DNA of 20,894 bases, from positions 1 through 20,894 of the IMG/VR virus record IMGVR_UViG_3300005734_000001; one strand, given 5' to 3'. Source of the stretch: a virus. Below, piece by piece: positions 1 through 9,481 of the stretch; the stretch's first letter is position 1; every line of letters starts with the position of its first letter. Position numbers and translations under genes: made by a program. Below the pieces are notes generated by a model, which saw only the letters and a program-made list of their open reading frames with translations, made no database searches and was not told the DNA's origin.

Positions 1-1
1 A

Positions 2-3000
2 CTACTGGGTGATCCAATCCCAGTACGCCCGCCTGTGCGCTCAGTTGCGGTAAACCCCTCTGCAGCTAAACCTCAGCCTACCCAGGAAGTAACGCCTGAC
101 GTAGAGCCTGAGATCGACCTACAGCAGGAACTTGCTAATCTGGATGCTGCTCAGGAGTTTTTAGCGGCGGAACCTCCCGTCTCTGAGAGAAGTTCTGAAA
201 CGAGTGAAGTGACGAGGGAAGTTCCGCAGGAACTTCAGGAGGAGCCTGAACGAGTTGAGGAAGTTATCGAAGCTGCCGGAGAGGTGGAGCAAGCGTCAGA
301 ACCGACAGAGCGCCAAAACATCCGTGAGAATATCCGAAAGTTAGAGGATCGAGTCCAGCAGCGTAAACGACTAATACGCAGTAAAGCTTCGTTGACCCAG
401 GCGGCTAAAGACTACGATACGACTGTTGAGAGGGTACGTGATGCGATGAACGCTTCTCTCCTTGATGATCAGTCCCGGTTAGAGGCCTACAGGAATCAAC
501 TGGATACGCTGGATGGTAAGCGTGAGGGTTACTCACTGTCTGAACAACTTACGACGGAAACTGCTGCGGATGTAGCATTGGAAAAGCGTGTTCAGGATAG
601 TCGTACAGCGCCTGAAGCAAAGGCTAAAAAAATCCACCGGACAGTAAACCTTGTGAAGAAGTACTTTACTGCAGGGCGTAAATCAATTTTGAACCAGGTT
701 CAAAACGTAGAGGAAGCCTTGAAAGCAGATCCTGAGATCGTACTTGGGTATGTGGATCAGGATGTTCTGTCTGAAAAAGAGAAGGGAATTATTGGTAACT
801 TTGTACAATTCTCAGAGTACATGGCTCCCGTTCTGGCTCGACTACACAAGAAAGAAATTAAATATCGTTTCAACGACTACATCAATTATTTGATAGACGA
901 TGAAACAGGTGATCTTGATCCTAACGTAATTACCGCGATCAACGCATCAATTTACAGTTGGGTAATCAAGGATGCTAAGGGTACTTATCTCAATACTCCG
1001 GAGGCTATTAACAGCTTACTAGGTAGGGATAGCAAAACCAAAGTCAATCGAGATGAATGGAACCTTCTTGGTGATGCCGGTATGTCTGAGAACCAGTTAG
1101 TCAGGACTCTGGGCCGAGATGCTGTTGGTATGCTAGGTCTTCGATTACCCCCGGATGTGCCTACAAATCTAAAGGAGCGTTTAGAACTCAGTCTAGGTAA
1201 TCATGCCCTCGCTATGTTAGTGGCCCAGGATATAGTGACTCTAAAGCAAGTACCTGTAAGAGAGCTTTCTGCACTTTCTGGTAAGGACGTAGCAGATGAG
1301 GTAGATGATATTGAGGCTAAGCTAAATGAGTCTCCAGACTGGGAAGGGGCTGAAGAAGCGGCAATGGAAGAAAAGAAGGTTGTGTACGCAAACTTCTACC
1401 GTGCTTCTTTTAAAACAGGGCCGGACGGGGAACCGATCCTAGCTCAAGGTCTTGAATCGATCGTGAGTAGGAACCGAGATTCCGGTAGTTTTTTCCACCG
1501 TCTCGTAGCCAATAACTTTGCGTCTCAGCGTCCTTCTCTGCGTCCGGTAGAAGAGGTAGGGGAGTTGATGCAAGGAACTGATCAAAAGGTACCTGCAGAG
1601 GTTCGGGAGATCTTGAAGGAGCACCAGTCACGAGCTCACAGTATCTCTCCAGACACGGATAAAGTATTTAGCTTTTTGACCTACGATCAGATGCAAGAAG
1701 CGGTCGGTGTCGATCCAAACTATGAAGAGACTCGTCATGTCGAGAACTATGAAGAAGTAATCGGTAAGAACGCGACACTGAAACGTGAAATTGACAACTA
1801 CAAAAGTTGGAAAGATGAATTAATTGCACGGACAGGTGACCCTGTTCACCCATTCTTCATGGCGCATAGTGCATGGAAGAACCTCCGTATCGGTATGAAT
1901 GGTTCAGTCATCAACCCCCAGGCCAGTAAAGTACAGCGCGGCCTGATCCGGATGAATGACTGGATTCAGCAAATCGACAAGTCTAATCCAAGACATGTCG
2001 AACAGTTTCGCCTGGGTGTTGCTGAAGCCCTGGATTTAAAAGTTGATAAACAGGAGATCCACACATCCATTGAGAAGCTTGAGGCAGCGTTAGCCGATCC
2101 TAAGACAGGGTTGAGAGCTGCGGTCGATGCCATCAAAGCCATCTTGGGTGATCAACTTGGTGAGCTTTCTGAGGAACAGATTGCGAACTACCAGCAGGCA
2201 ATCACCCAGGCCTCTAAAAACTACGAAGGGACGCACACCCTTCATGGCCTTACGAACCTGGCGAAATTTGAACTGGCCCCGGAAGACGGTACCTTTGAAA
2301 GTGATCTGGCTCGAGAGATCGACGGAGTAACCAATGGCCCGATCATCGGTACCGTACAGTTCGCTGCTCAACGTACCTTTGGTCGTCTACGTTCTATGTT
2401 AGAACGTGGAGGTATTTTCTTTGGAAAAGAGCGGAGTTTGGGTAAGTGGTTCGGGGGGCAAAACGTAGACAGTTACGTTGCCTTGTCTCAGGATTGGAAA
2501 GAAGCCGTAAATCGTCTGAAGCAAAATACACACAACCCAAGAGATATTGCCCGTATTGATTTAATCAGTAGTTACTTTGAGCCGGATCGTGGTAACAGCA
2601 AAGATCCTCTCATGACTACGGTGTACGGTTCAGGTAAACGCGCACAGAAAGCTAAGTTGACTCAAATGTTCATGGCATCTGTCTATACGAAAATAGAAGA
2701 TGTCGTAAATAGCGATAAGAGCGTGTCAGATAAGCAAGATGAATTGAACCAAATTGAAAATGACATCAATACGATTGCCGGTGCTCAGGTGTTCAATTTC
2801 TCTGGTACCGTGGAGAGTACGTTAAAGGCAGTGGCTGACCCGAAGGCGTTGAAGCAGTTGGATGCTTTCGTGGGACGTACTTATGGTGATGCTGTCATGG
2901 ATGCGATCAAGGCTAAGTATGAGGGATTCCAGCATAATCGTACTGTCTTCAACAACGCGATGGAGTCAATCACTGCGATATACAAAGTTATGTATACACG

Positions 3001-6000
3001 CGCGGTGGAGAAACGCACTCAAGAGATGATTGCATCTGGCGATTTAGTAGAGGGTTTTGAGACACTCCCTAAAACCGAAATCAAAAAGATAAAAGAGTTG
3101 TTACATAAGGTAATGCCCATCATAAGTACCACATTTGATGCGGACGATCCTTCTACCGGTATCTTTGTTTCTAATGAAGAACGGATGACGGCTTATGAAG
3201 CCCACAGTACGGTCCGTTCCACGTTCGCTAGAGGTGCGAGGCTGGTTTACAAAGATGCTAAAGGTAAGGCCATACATTCTGCTGGTTCCTTGGAATCTCA
3301 TGGTACACGCTCAGTCATTAGTAGTCCCGGAGTAGCGCCTGCCATAGTCGGTATCCATTCCATCGATGCGTCCATTGCCTTAATGACGATGAGAACTAAG
3401 AAAGTTCTGAACGTTCATGACGGTTTCGGTGCAGGTATTCTGTCTACTCTAGGGGTCGGTAAAGCTCTGAATCAGAACTTCACAAAGATGATGACGGACT
3501 ACAGTCTTCCAGCAGAAGCTAAGAAGACAATGGAACGGGTCATGAGTGAACTGGATGCGCTACCCGAAGAAGAGAAGAACAGTATCTTGTCTGAGGCTGA
3601 AGATCAGATAGTTGATTGGATGCCAGAGTACTTACGGGATGATTACAAAGATTTGCCCACTGGTTCGATTATCATTCCTCGTGCGAATGCTATCTATAAA
3701 AGTGGGCAGGATATACCGAACTACATCCGTAAGGTGTTTTCTAAAGTAACTCATGTTCTCCAGTACAACGTGGAAGAAGGCGGATATACCACAGGGAACC
3801 AGGGGGTTGATACACCGCAGGAAGAGATCCAGCCGGCTCAATCTCAGAGTCGTCCGAATCCGATCGAAAACTTCATCCGGAACAGTGATGACCTGACTCC
3901 CCGTAAATTGTTGGATTACCTTGAGACGAACATGAACGCAGAGGGTACTTACCCGAAAGCGATGAAGGCTCTGATCAAGCGTCTGAAGACAGCGGTACCG
4001 AAGGATGTGCAGCTTAAACTGTACGATAACAACTCGACGGATGTTGTGATTGATCCAACCCTACCACCAGAAGAACAAGTGAACCTACTCGAGACAGGAG
4101 TCCGCGGACTCTTTGATCCGAACAGCAACACAATCTATCTGCGGAGTACGGATTTTAAAAATCACGGAATGGGTATCGAAACGGTTACCCACGAGATGTT
4201 CCATGCAGTTGTGTCTAAAACCCTGCAGTCTAAGAACAAGCCTACTCACGTTAAACAAGCGGTACGTGATCTGAATAACCTGATGGACAAAACGCAGCAG
4301 TACATTGCAGCGAACCCAGGTGAGTTTAGTAATCCGGCTCCGTTTGAAACGATCGATGAGTTCGTAACCTGGGGTATGACAAATAAAGACTTCCAGGAAC
4401 TCCTGAAGAAAGTTCAGGTAGAGCGTCGTACAGGTCAACGTGTACTCAACGGCTTTAAAACTCTGGTGAATAACCTACAGAAAATTCTGTTTGGAAAATC
4501 GGCACTGGGTTCCTCGGCAACGATGAACACAGCGTTGTATCAGTTGGTTGAGAATGCTGGAGTGATCCTTTCTGAAGGTGCTCCTACAGACACCGACCAG
4601 GTGTACTCTGTATCTCCGCAGAGAGCTGATGATGTTGACCGTATGACTTCAGCGCAGATTCTGTCTGCACTGGGTCAGATTGATGAGCGTAACCCTCGCT
4701 CAGAGCTTCACAAAGACCATTTAACAGATCTTCAACAACGTGTAGTGGATTCGGTGGCAGGGCCATTTAACACCCGCCTGGACGAAGCACAGAAGGCTGT
4801 CGGTGACGACACGGATCAATTCATCCGAAACATCGCAGAAGAGACAACCCCATTCACATCCGAGCTGGTGATGGCGTTTGAGATGTCTCACCAGGAAGCG
4901 TATGTGGCTGAACAGATTGAGGCCGTATTCGGTAACAGTCTGGATGATCAGAGTGATGTTACAAATGAACTGGATCGATTGTGGCAAGTGGCCCGTAAGA
5001 ACCTAAGACCTGCAGATTTTTATGGCATGGCTCAGGACTCGGAACAGGCTCAGTGGCAGTACGATCTTTTATTCAACACCGAGATCGAAGACACCAACAG
5101 CTACTATTCCGAAGAAGCCGGTAAAGTCGTACAACGTAAGACTTCCGCTTACCTACAGCGATTTGCAGCCCTGGCTCTGACAAACGAAGCGTTCCGTAAC
5201 AAACTGAATGCTCTGGATGCCAATGTGCCGGTGGAAACCTTCGGCGGTAAAACTTTTGGACAGCAGTTGAATCTGTTACTGGATCGTATCCTGCAGTTGT
5301 TGTCTCGATGGACACATCCGGCAGAACGTTTGAAAGGAGACTCTGTAACAGCGCGTACCGATAATCTGTTGAATCACCTGGCTCAGATTGAGTTAAGACA
5401 GAAACAGCGTGTACTGAGGGCTCAGGAGCTGAGAGAGCATCCTGTGAACCAGAAGCTGAATGAAACGCTGAATGGGTTCAAGAGTAAGCTGGATAAGCTG
5501 GGCCGATCTGAACGACTACAGAACTCACGTATTCAGACTGTGGGTGCTGTCGGTACTGTGATCTCGACGATTGCCGGGGGTCGTGTTGAAGTCATGGCAG
5601 ATACCTTGAAAAAAGTACGTGACCGAATGTACGGCGATCGTCTGGGGCATCTGGGTGAACTGACAAATGAAGTACGTGGTGCGACTCCGGTTACTCGTAA
5701 GTTCTTTAACTTACTGCGCTTTGCTAAGCGTGACATCGACCAGCAACGTGCACAGGTTACAGATTGGGTGAAGGATCTGGTGAAAGGTAACTTTATCCAG
5801 GAGCTGACTAAAGAAGAGTCCGAGTCCCTAACCAAAACGGTACTGCGTACTGATATGGCTGCACTGCTGGGTAAATACACGGTGAACGATCTGATTAACT
5901 TTATGCAGGACGGTTCTAAACATCTGGATACTGAGATCCGGGATCTGCGTAGACAACTGAGCCAGTACCAACACCAACACTGGTACCGTAATCAGTCCCG

Positions 6001-8155
6001 TGCACTGGGTTACCACATGGTAAAAGGTCGCTCGACTTCAGCGATGTTGATGCTGAACGCACACAACATTGCTCACATGGGAGGCACTAATGCTTCAGTG
6101 AATACAAAAGAAGCCGATGCAGCGATGGGGCTTATTGATCGACTGGCTTCCCTGGAAGCGATTAAGTATACCGACCAGAAAGCGAAGAACACGGCAATTG
6201 AGGTGTTCCGTCGAGAGATCTCTACGAATGACACAGAGAACGGTGTAACAAATCTGATGCAGCAGGCGAAGCTTCTCAAAGAGCAGGCGCTCAGTGATGT
6301 CTTTGCAGGTGATCTGGTTCAATTCCAGAAGGGTTATACCTTTGATATGACCGATCCACACCAGTCCGTTGTGATGATGACGGAAGCTCAGGCGAATGCT
6401 GAGAAGCTAATGGAGAAAGGGTATACCCGGTATCCGAACGGAGTGGGTAAAGACCCGGGTGATCCAGACCAGGATACCGTTTACATCTACCATCGTCGTG
6501 ATGGCGGCAACAATGCGTACCTGACCGGGGTGATCTCCTATACCTCAAAAGCAATGAAGGGTACGTCCTTGTCCAGCTCTCTGCAGCAGGCCGGTGTTGA
6601 GGGTGCGTACATGACTCGGCAGAAGGATATGCGTCAAGTACTTCAGGCGAAACAACCGATGATTCAGAATCTGATGAATCGCAGTGACTTTGATCCGGAG
6701 CAGGTTAAAACCAACCACTTAGTACCGGTTCTTAATGCCCGAGGTGATGTACATAACCTGCGTTACATGATGTCCGATCAAGTGAAGGACTCTGTACTTA
6801 AACGCCACAACGATGTCGCTGAGATTATGGGTGCTCAAGCCGGTAACATTATCGATAAGGGGGCCACTAAGGACAGTAACGAGCGCACGATCGATGCCCT
6901 AAAAGAGATGTATGATCAGGACTTTTTGGATAACTCTGAAGCTTACATAAAAATAGGCCCAGACGCTAAAGATGAACGCCTGAAAGAAGTTTGGGACATG
7001 CTGCCGGCAGAAGCAAAACAACGGATTGAAGAGGTCTGGGGTAACCAGCCTGGGCAGTCGGGTCTGTGGGTGCGTAACGATATTCTGGACCTCGTGTTCG
7101 GTTACCGAAAAATGTCTCTGGCGAATGTATGGAACAAGGAATATAACGAGCGCAACATGGCAGAGAAAGCGTTCACATTTGCGGCTGAGTTGATGTTCAA
7201 AAAATCTAAATTTGGTGCAGCAACGGGTATTAAAGCAGGGGAGGATGCGGTTCAGGAATTGATTAAGGAAGTGAAGGATATACTGGTTATCAAGAACTTC
7301 TTTACCCTGGCGGGTAATATCATGAGTAACCTGGCCTTACTGTCTTGGAGTGGTGTTCCGATGAAAGAGATCGTGAAAAGCCATAAAGAGGCTTACGAAG
7401 GGGCTCTACGTTATCAGAAAGATCAGAAGGAGCTTTTCCAGACGCGACAAAAACTGAATCAAGGTTCAGTGAATACGCAGGTGGAGAAGGAGTTGAAATC
7501 AACGATCGCACGTTTGGAACATCGTTTATCGAATAATCCAGTGGCTGAGTTGATTGAAGCGGGGGTTTTCCAGACGATTATTGAAGATGTAGATCAACAT
7601 GATGATCAGTTCAGCTTCAAGTCTCGATTGGGTGAGTTCTCAGAGTCGTACACCAATAAGGTGCCTGAATCTATTCGTAACTCATTTAAGTTCATGGTGC
7701 TCTCTCACGATACAGGTGCTTATAAGTTCCTGAACCAGACAACACAAATGTCTGACTTCGTGGCGAGATATACCAAGTACAAGTATCTGACTCAGCACCC
7801 GACTAAAGCGGTGTCTAAGGCAGAAGCGATTGAGACAATCATGGATGACTTCGTACATTACGACGTACCGACTTCCCGTACCATCCAGTATCTGAATGAC
7901 ATGGGTATCATGATGTTCTCGAAATACTATCTGAGAATGCAGCGCCCACTGTTAAGACTGTTCCGGGAAAACCCGGCTCGAGGTCTGTGGCTGCTGGCGA
8001 TGCAGGGAATGGTGGACTTCAGTGCTCCGACCGATTCGGTGATCTGGACAAGAAGTTTCCTAGATTGGTTCTCAAATCCAGTGTCTACCGTGTTCGGTGC
8101 ACCGGATGAGATCATACCGATTAACGCGACACTTCACGCAACCGGTATCAAGTAA
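2..8155 (+). CDS. Virion-encapsulated RNA polymerase (N4 gp50-like), 5' end cut by window
   Basis: This is a giant T7-like single-subunit RNA polymerase, expected to be packaged in the virion and ejected to transcribe early genes. The frame is open to the window edge, so the GTG at base 35 is probably not the start; residue numbers here count from it. Residues 1-110 are acidic, Pro/Glu-rich and probably disordered. The polymerase core spans about 195-1290. It shows an R618 region followed by NPQ (like T7 after its T/DxxGR motif), motif A IDGVTNGP with catalytic D763, motif B with R852, K856 and Y864-G865 in the T7 spacing (RxxxK...YG), and motif C HDGFG with D1129. The remaining 1,400 residues begin with a zincin HEMFH at 1386-1390 and continue as largely helical sequence. 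Spacing of the motifs matches N4 mini-vRNAP as I recall it, suggesting about 780 residues lie upstream. It is convergent with all other genes here. Confidence 0.9.
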   Translation, partial: LLGDPIPVRPPVRSVAVNPSAAKPQPTQEVTPDVEPEIDLQQELANLDAAQEFLAAEPPVSERSSETSEVTREVPQELQEEPERVEEVIEAAGEVEQASEPTERQNIRENIRKLEDRVQQRKRLIRSKASLTQAAKDYDTTVERVRDAMNASLLDDQSRLEAYRNQLDTLDGKREGYSLSEQLTTETAADVALEKRVQDSRTAPEAKAKKIHRTVNLVKKYFTAGRKSILNQVQNVEEALKADPEIVLGYVDQDVLSEKEKGIIGNFVQFSEYMAPVLARLHKKEIKYRFNDYINYLIDDETGDLDPNVITAINASIYSWVIKDAKGTYLNTPEAINSLLGRDSKTKVNRDEWNLLGDAGMSENQLVRTLGRDAVGMLGLRLPPDVPTNLKERLELSLGNHALAMLVAQDIVTLKQVPVRELSALSGKDVADEVDDIEAKLNESPDWEGAEEAAMEEKKVVYANFYRASFKTGPDGEPILAQGLESIVSRNRDSGSFFHRLVANNFASQRPSLRPVEEVGELMQGTDQKVPAEVREILKEHQSRAHSISPDTDKVFSFLTYDQMQEAVGVDPNYEETRHVENYEEVIGKNATLKREIDNYKSWKDELIARTGDPVHPFFMAHSAWKNLRIGMNGSVINPQASKVQRGLIRMNDWIQQIDKSNPRHVEQFRLGVAEALDLKVDKQEIHTSIEKLEAALADPKTGLRAAVDAIKAILGDQLGELSEEQIANYQQAITQASKNYEGTHTLHGLTNLAKFELAPEDGTFESDLAREIDGVTNGPIIGTVQFAAQRTFGRLRSMLERGGIFFGKERSLGKWFGGQNVDSYVALSQDWKEAVNRLKQNTHNPRDIARIDLISSYFEPDRGNSKDPLMTTVYGSGKRAQKAKLTQMFMASVYTKIEDVVNSDKSVSDKQDELNQIENDINTIAGAQVFNFSGTVESTLKAVADPKALKQLDAFVGRTYGDAVMDAIKAKYEGFQHNRTVFNNAMESITAIYKVMYTRAVEKRTQEMIASGDLVEGFETLPKTEIKKIKELLHKVMPIISTTFDADDPSTGIFVSNEERMTAYEAHSTVRSTFARGARLVYKDAKGKAIHSAGSLESHGTRSVISSPGVAPAIVGIHSIDASIALMTMRTKKVLNVHDGFGAGILSTLGVGKALNQNFTKMMTDYSLPAEAKKTMERVMSELDALPEEEKNSILSEAEDQIVDWMPEYLRDDYKDLPTGSIIIPRANAIYKSGQDIPNYIRKVFSKVTHVLQYNVEEGGYTTGNQGVDTPQEEIQPAQSQSRPNPIENFIRNSDDLTPRKLLDYLETNMNAEGTYPKAMKALIKRLKTAVPKDVQLKLYDNNSTDVVIDPTLPPEEQVNLLETGVRGLFDPNSNTIYLRSTDFKNHGMGIETVTHEMFHAVVSKTLQSKNKPTHVKQAVRDLNNLMDKTQQYIAANPGEFSNPAPFETIDEFVTWGMTNKDFQELLKKVQVERRTGQRVLNGFKTLVNNLQKILFGKSALGSSATMNTALYQLVENAGVILSEGAPTDTDQVYSVSPQRADDVDRMTSAQILSALGQIDERNPRSELHKDHLTDLQQRVVDSVAGPFNTRLDEAQKAVGDDTDQFIRNIAEETTPFTSELVMAFEMSHQEAYVAEQIEAVFGNSLDDQSDVTNELDRLWQVARKNLRPADFYGMAQDSEQAQWQYDLLFNTEIEDTNSYYSEEAGKVVQRKTSAYLQRFAALALTNEAFRNKLNALDANVPVETFGGKTFGQQLNLLLDRILQLLSRWTHPAERLKGDSVTARTDNLLNHLAQIELRQKQRVLRAQELREHPVNQKLNETLNGFKSKLDKLGRSERLQNSRIQTVGAVGTVISTIAGGRVEVMADTLKKVRDRMYGDRLGHLGELTNEVRGATPVTRKFFNLLRFAKRDIDQQRAQVTDWVKDLVKGNFIQELTKEESESLTKTVLRTDMAALLGKYTVNDLINFMQDGSKHLDTEIRDLRRQLSQYQHQHWYRNQSRALGYHMVKGRSTSAMLMLNAHNIAHMGGTNASVNTKEADAAMGLIDRLASLEAIKYTDQKAKNTAIEVFRREISTNDTENGVTNLMQQAKLLKEQALSDVFAGDLVQFQKGYTFDMTDPHQSVVMMTEAQANAEKLMEKGYTRYPNGVGKDPGDPDQDTVYIYHRRDGGNNAYLTGVISYTSKAMKGTSLSSSLQQAGVEGAYMTRQKDMRQVLQAKQPMIQNLMNRSDFDPEQVKTNHLVPVLNARGDVHNLRYMMSDQVKDSVLKRHNDVAEIMGAQAGNIIDKGATKDSNERTIDALKEMYDQDFLDNSEAYIKIGPDAKDERLKEVWDMLPAEAKQRIEEVWGNQPGQSGLWVRNDILDLVFGYRKMSLANVWNKEYNERNMAEKAFTFAAELMFKKSKFGAATGIKAGEDAVQELIKEVKDILVIKNFFTLAGNIMSNLALLSWSGVPMKEIVKSHKEAYEGALRYQKDQKELFQTRQKLNQGSVNTQVEKELKSTIARLEHRLSNNPVAELIEAGVFQTIIEDVDQHDDQFSFKSRLGEFSESYTNKVPESIRNSFKFMVLSHDTGAYKFLNQTTQMSDFVARYTKYKYLTQHPTKAVSKAEAIETIMDDFVHYDVPTSRTIQYLNDMGIMMFSKYYLRMQRPLLRLFRENPARGLWLLAMQGMVDFSAPTDSVIWTRSFLDWFSNPVSTVFGAPDEIIPINATLHATGIK

Positions 8156-8161
8156 AACAAA

Positions 8162-8187
8162 AACCCCTCTTCGGAGGGGTTCTTTTT
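8162..8187. terminator. Bidirectional intrinsic terminator
   Basis: A 7-bp stem ACCCCTC/GAGGGGT closes a TTCG tetraloop. It is followed on the + strand by TCTTTTT and on the - strand by TTTTTGTTTT. It begins 7 bases after the polymerase stop codon, and its + strand T-run overlaps the stop codon of the leftward gene. It therefore ends the rightward late unit and the leftward middle unit at the same place. Confidence 0.92.
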
Positions 8188-8497
8188 ACCATTCTTCAGG
8201 GAATTCCAAGGTATCTTTATCTACTTCTACAGCAGACTTATAAATACCTAGAGGCGCTTTAACTATCCCTTTCCCTTGTTTGAACTTACTCGGCTCAATG
8301 TAAGGTAGACCATCATCATAACCTAAGTTATCTTCATCTTGAGACACCATAATAGATACGGTGTAGGGTCGTTCATCACAATTTACATTACCAATCGGGC
8401 GGCAAGAAGAAGTAAAGGTAACTCCTTCAATAGTTTTTCTTACCATTTCGTTGATAACTTCTTGAATGTCTACTTCTTGTAAAACAAAGTTGCTCAT
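8186..8497 (-). CDS. Hypothetical protein, 103 aa, last gene of the leftward unit
   Basis: I do not recognise this family. The product is 103 residues, soluble, with no signal peptide or membrane segment and a slightly acidic C-terminus. It begins 2 bases after the stop codon of the TS-like gene, with a GGCGGTG stretch inside that gene's last codons as a possible ribosome-binding site, so it is probably translated from the same message. Its stop codon lies in the bidirectional terminator, making it the promoter-distal gene of the unit. Coding is supported by tight packing, the coupled start and the downstream terminator rather than by homology. Confidence 0.75.
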   Translation of the reverse strand: MSNFVLQEVDIQEVINEMVRKTIEGVTFTSSCRPIGNVNCDERPYTVSIMVSQDEDNLGYDDGLPYIEPSKFKQGKGIVKAPLGIYKSAVEVDKDTLEFPEEW

Positions 8498-8499
8498 AA

Positions 8500-9396
8500 T
8501 TACACCGCCATAGGGGGTCGTTCAGCTTTAAACGGTTCTTTATTTACCTCAAGGCCAGTGACGTTAATATCGTCCCAGGTGAGGTTCAGAATGTCGTCCA
8601 GGCTGTTCAGTTCAGGGAGTTCGATCTTACCAGGAACACCCAGCTTACGATCGATCATCTCTTCAGCGTATTCAAACTGGTTCTGATAGATATGGATCTG
8701 AGTGAGGTCACACGACATCCAGCCCAATTCAAAGTCCAGTGCCTTCGCCATACACATCTGATACAGACGGTACTGCTGCGCGGCAAACTGGAAGCCGAAG
8801 ATGGTGTCCAGAGAACGGTTGTTCACCTTCATGTGAAGGGTCGGTTTACCCGTTACCTTATCAGGCAGTACAACGAACTGGTGAGAGTACCAGCACGGAG
8901 TTAGAGCCATGAAACGAGAGGCAGCAGGGTTCCAGAAAGTTGTCAGGTGACGACGACCGTAGGGATCATTCTTCAGACCCTCAAAGGTTTCTCTGAGTTG
9001 GTCTACAACGTTACCCGGTGCGATCTGACGATTAAAGTTACGCCATTGCCAGCCATAAGCCTGCCCCATATCACCTTCGTCCAGGTGATCCAGACCGCGC
9101 TTATCGAGGAACTCACGAGTGGTGTTGCCTTGCCAGAAAAAGATACCTTTTTCTTCAAGCTCTTTGGTCTGAGTACGTCCGTTCATCATCATCCAGAACT
9201 CCTCAAACGCCATACGCAAAGCGGCAGGACGGATGGTAGAGAACGGGAACTCACGAGGACTGTACACAACCTTGGCATCAAACATGGCCCGTGAACCGAC
9301 ACCGGTTCGATCCGGAACATCGACACCTAGAAGGAGAATGTCTGAGGCCATCTGAACGTAGCCTTCTTCTCCTTTGTACACTGTACCGTTAAACAT
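8500..9396 (-). CDS. thyA: Thymidylate synthase family enzyme with altered pyrimidine pocket
   Basis: A ThyA-family enzyme of 298 residues (E. coli ThyA has 264), expected to modify C5 of a pyrimidine deoxynucleotide with methylene-THF. Conserved features: DRTGVG at 29-34 (phosphate Arg R30), E66, W88, YGxQWR at 114-119, the RR pair 148-149 donated across the dimer, catalytic C168 in LTPCW, RSxD at 194-197, and HIY at 235-237. Two key positions differ. The residue after the catalytic Cys is W169 rather than His. The position aligned to E. coli N177, which reads the pyrimidine 4-position, is A205 (GFQFA in place of GLPFN). The substrate could therefore be dUMP, dCMP or another nucleotide; dTMP synthesis is not assured. 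The start is supported by TAGGAG 7 bases upstream. A structured leader lies 5' of it. Confidence 0.9.
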   Translation of the reverse strand: MFNGTVYKGEEGYVQMASDILLLGVDVPDRTGVGSRAMFDAKVVYSPREFPFSTIRPAALRMAFEEFWMMMNGRTQTKELEEKGIFFWQGNTTREFLDKRGLDHLDEGDMGQAYGWQWRNFNRQIAPGNVVDQLRETFEGLKNDPYGRRHLTTFWNPAASRFMALTPCWYSHQFVVLPDKVTGKPTLHMKVNNRSLDTIFGFQFAAQQYRLYQMCMAKALDFELGWMSCDLTQIHIYQNQFEYAEEMIDRKLGVPGKIELPELNSLDDILNLTWDDINVTGLEVNKEPFKAERPPMAV

Positions 9397-9418
9397 ACTG
9401 TCTCCTAAAAATAGTGGT

Positions 9419-9481
9419 GCACTATCGACCTTGCCCGTCGAACTGTTGTCACGTTAGCCCCAAAGGTCTTAACGATAGCGC
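9419..9481 (-). promoter_or_regulatory. Structured leader (three-way junction) upstream of the TS-like gene
   Basis: On the - strand, 9475-9481 pairs with 9419-9425 (GCGCTAT with ATAGTGC, one G-U). Inside are two hairpins: CGTTA/TAACG (9470-9474 with 9452-9456) and TCGAC/GTCGA with a 7-base loop (9437-9441 with 9425-9429). An alternative pairing, GACCTT with AAGGTC, would break the second hairpin. The element ends about 20 bases before the TS-like start codon, just ahead of its ribosome-binding site. It looks like a cis-acting control element but could be incidental, since each stem is short. It does not have the arms or T-loop of a tRNA. Confidence 0.35.

Noticed and set aside
35-37. GTG at base 35 as the true start of the virion RNA polymerase
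   Set aside because: The frame is open to the window edge, there is no SD, and the N4 comparison predicts several hundred more residues upstream.
8692-9294. + strand frames of 70 and 115 codons inside the TS-like gene
   Set aside because: Fully covered by a clear ThyA-family gene on the other strand; no SD or motif.
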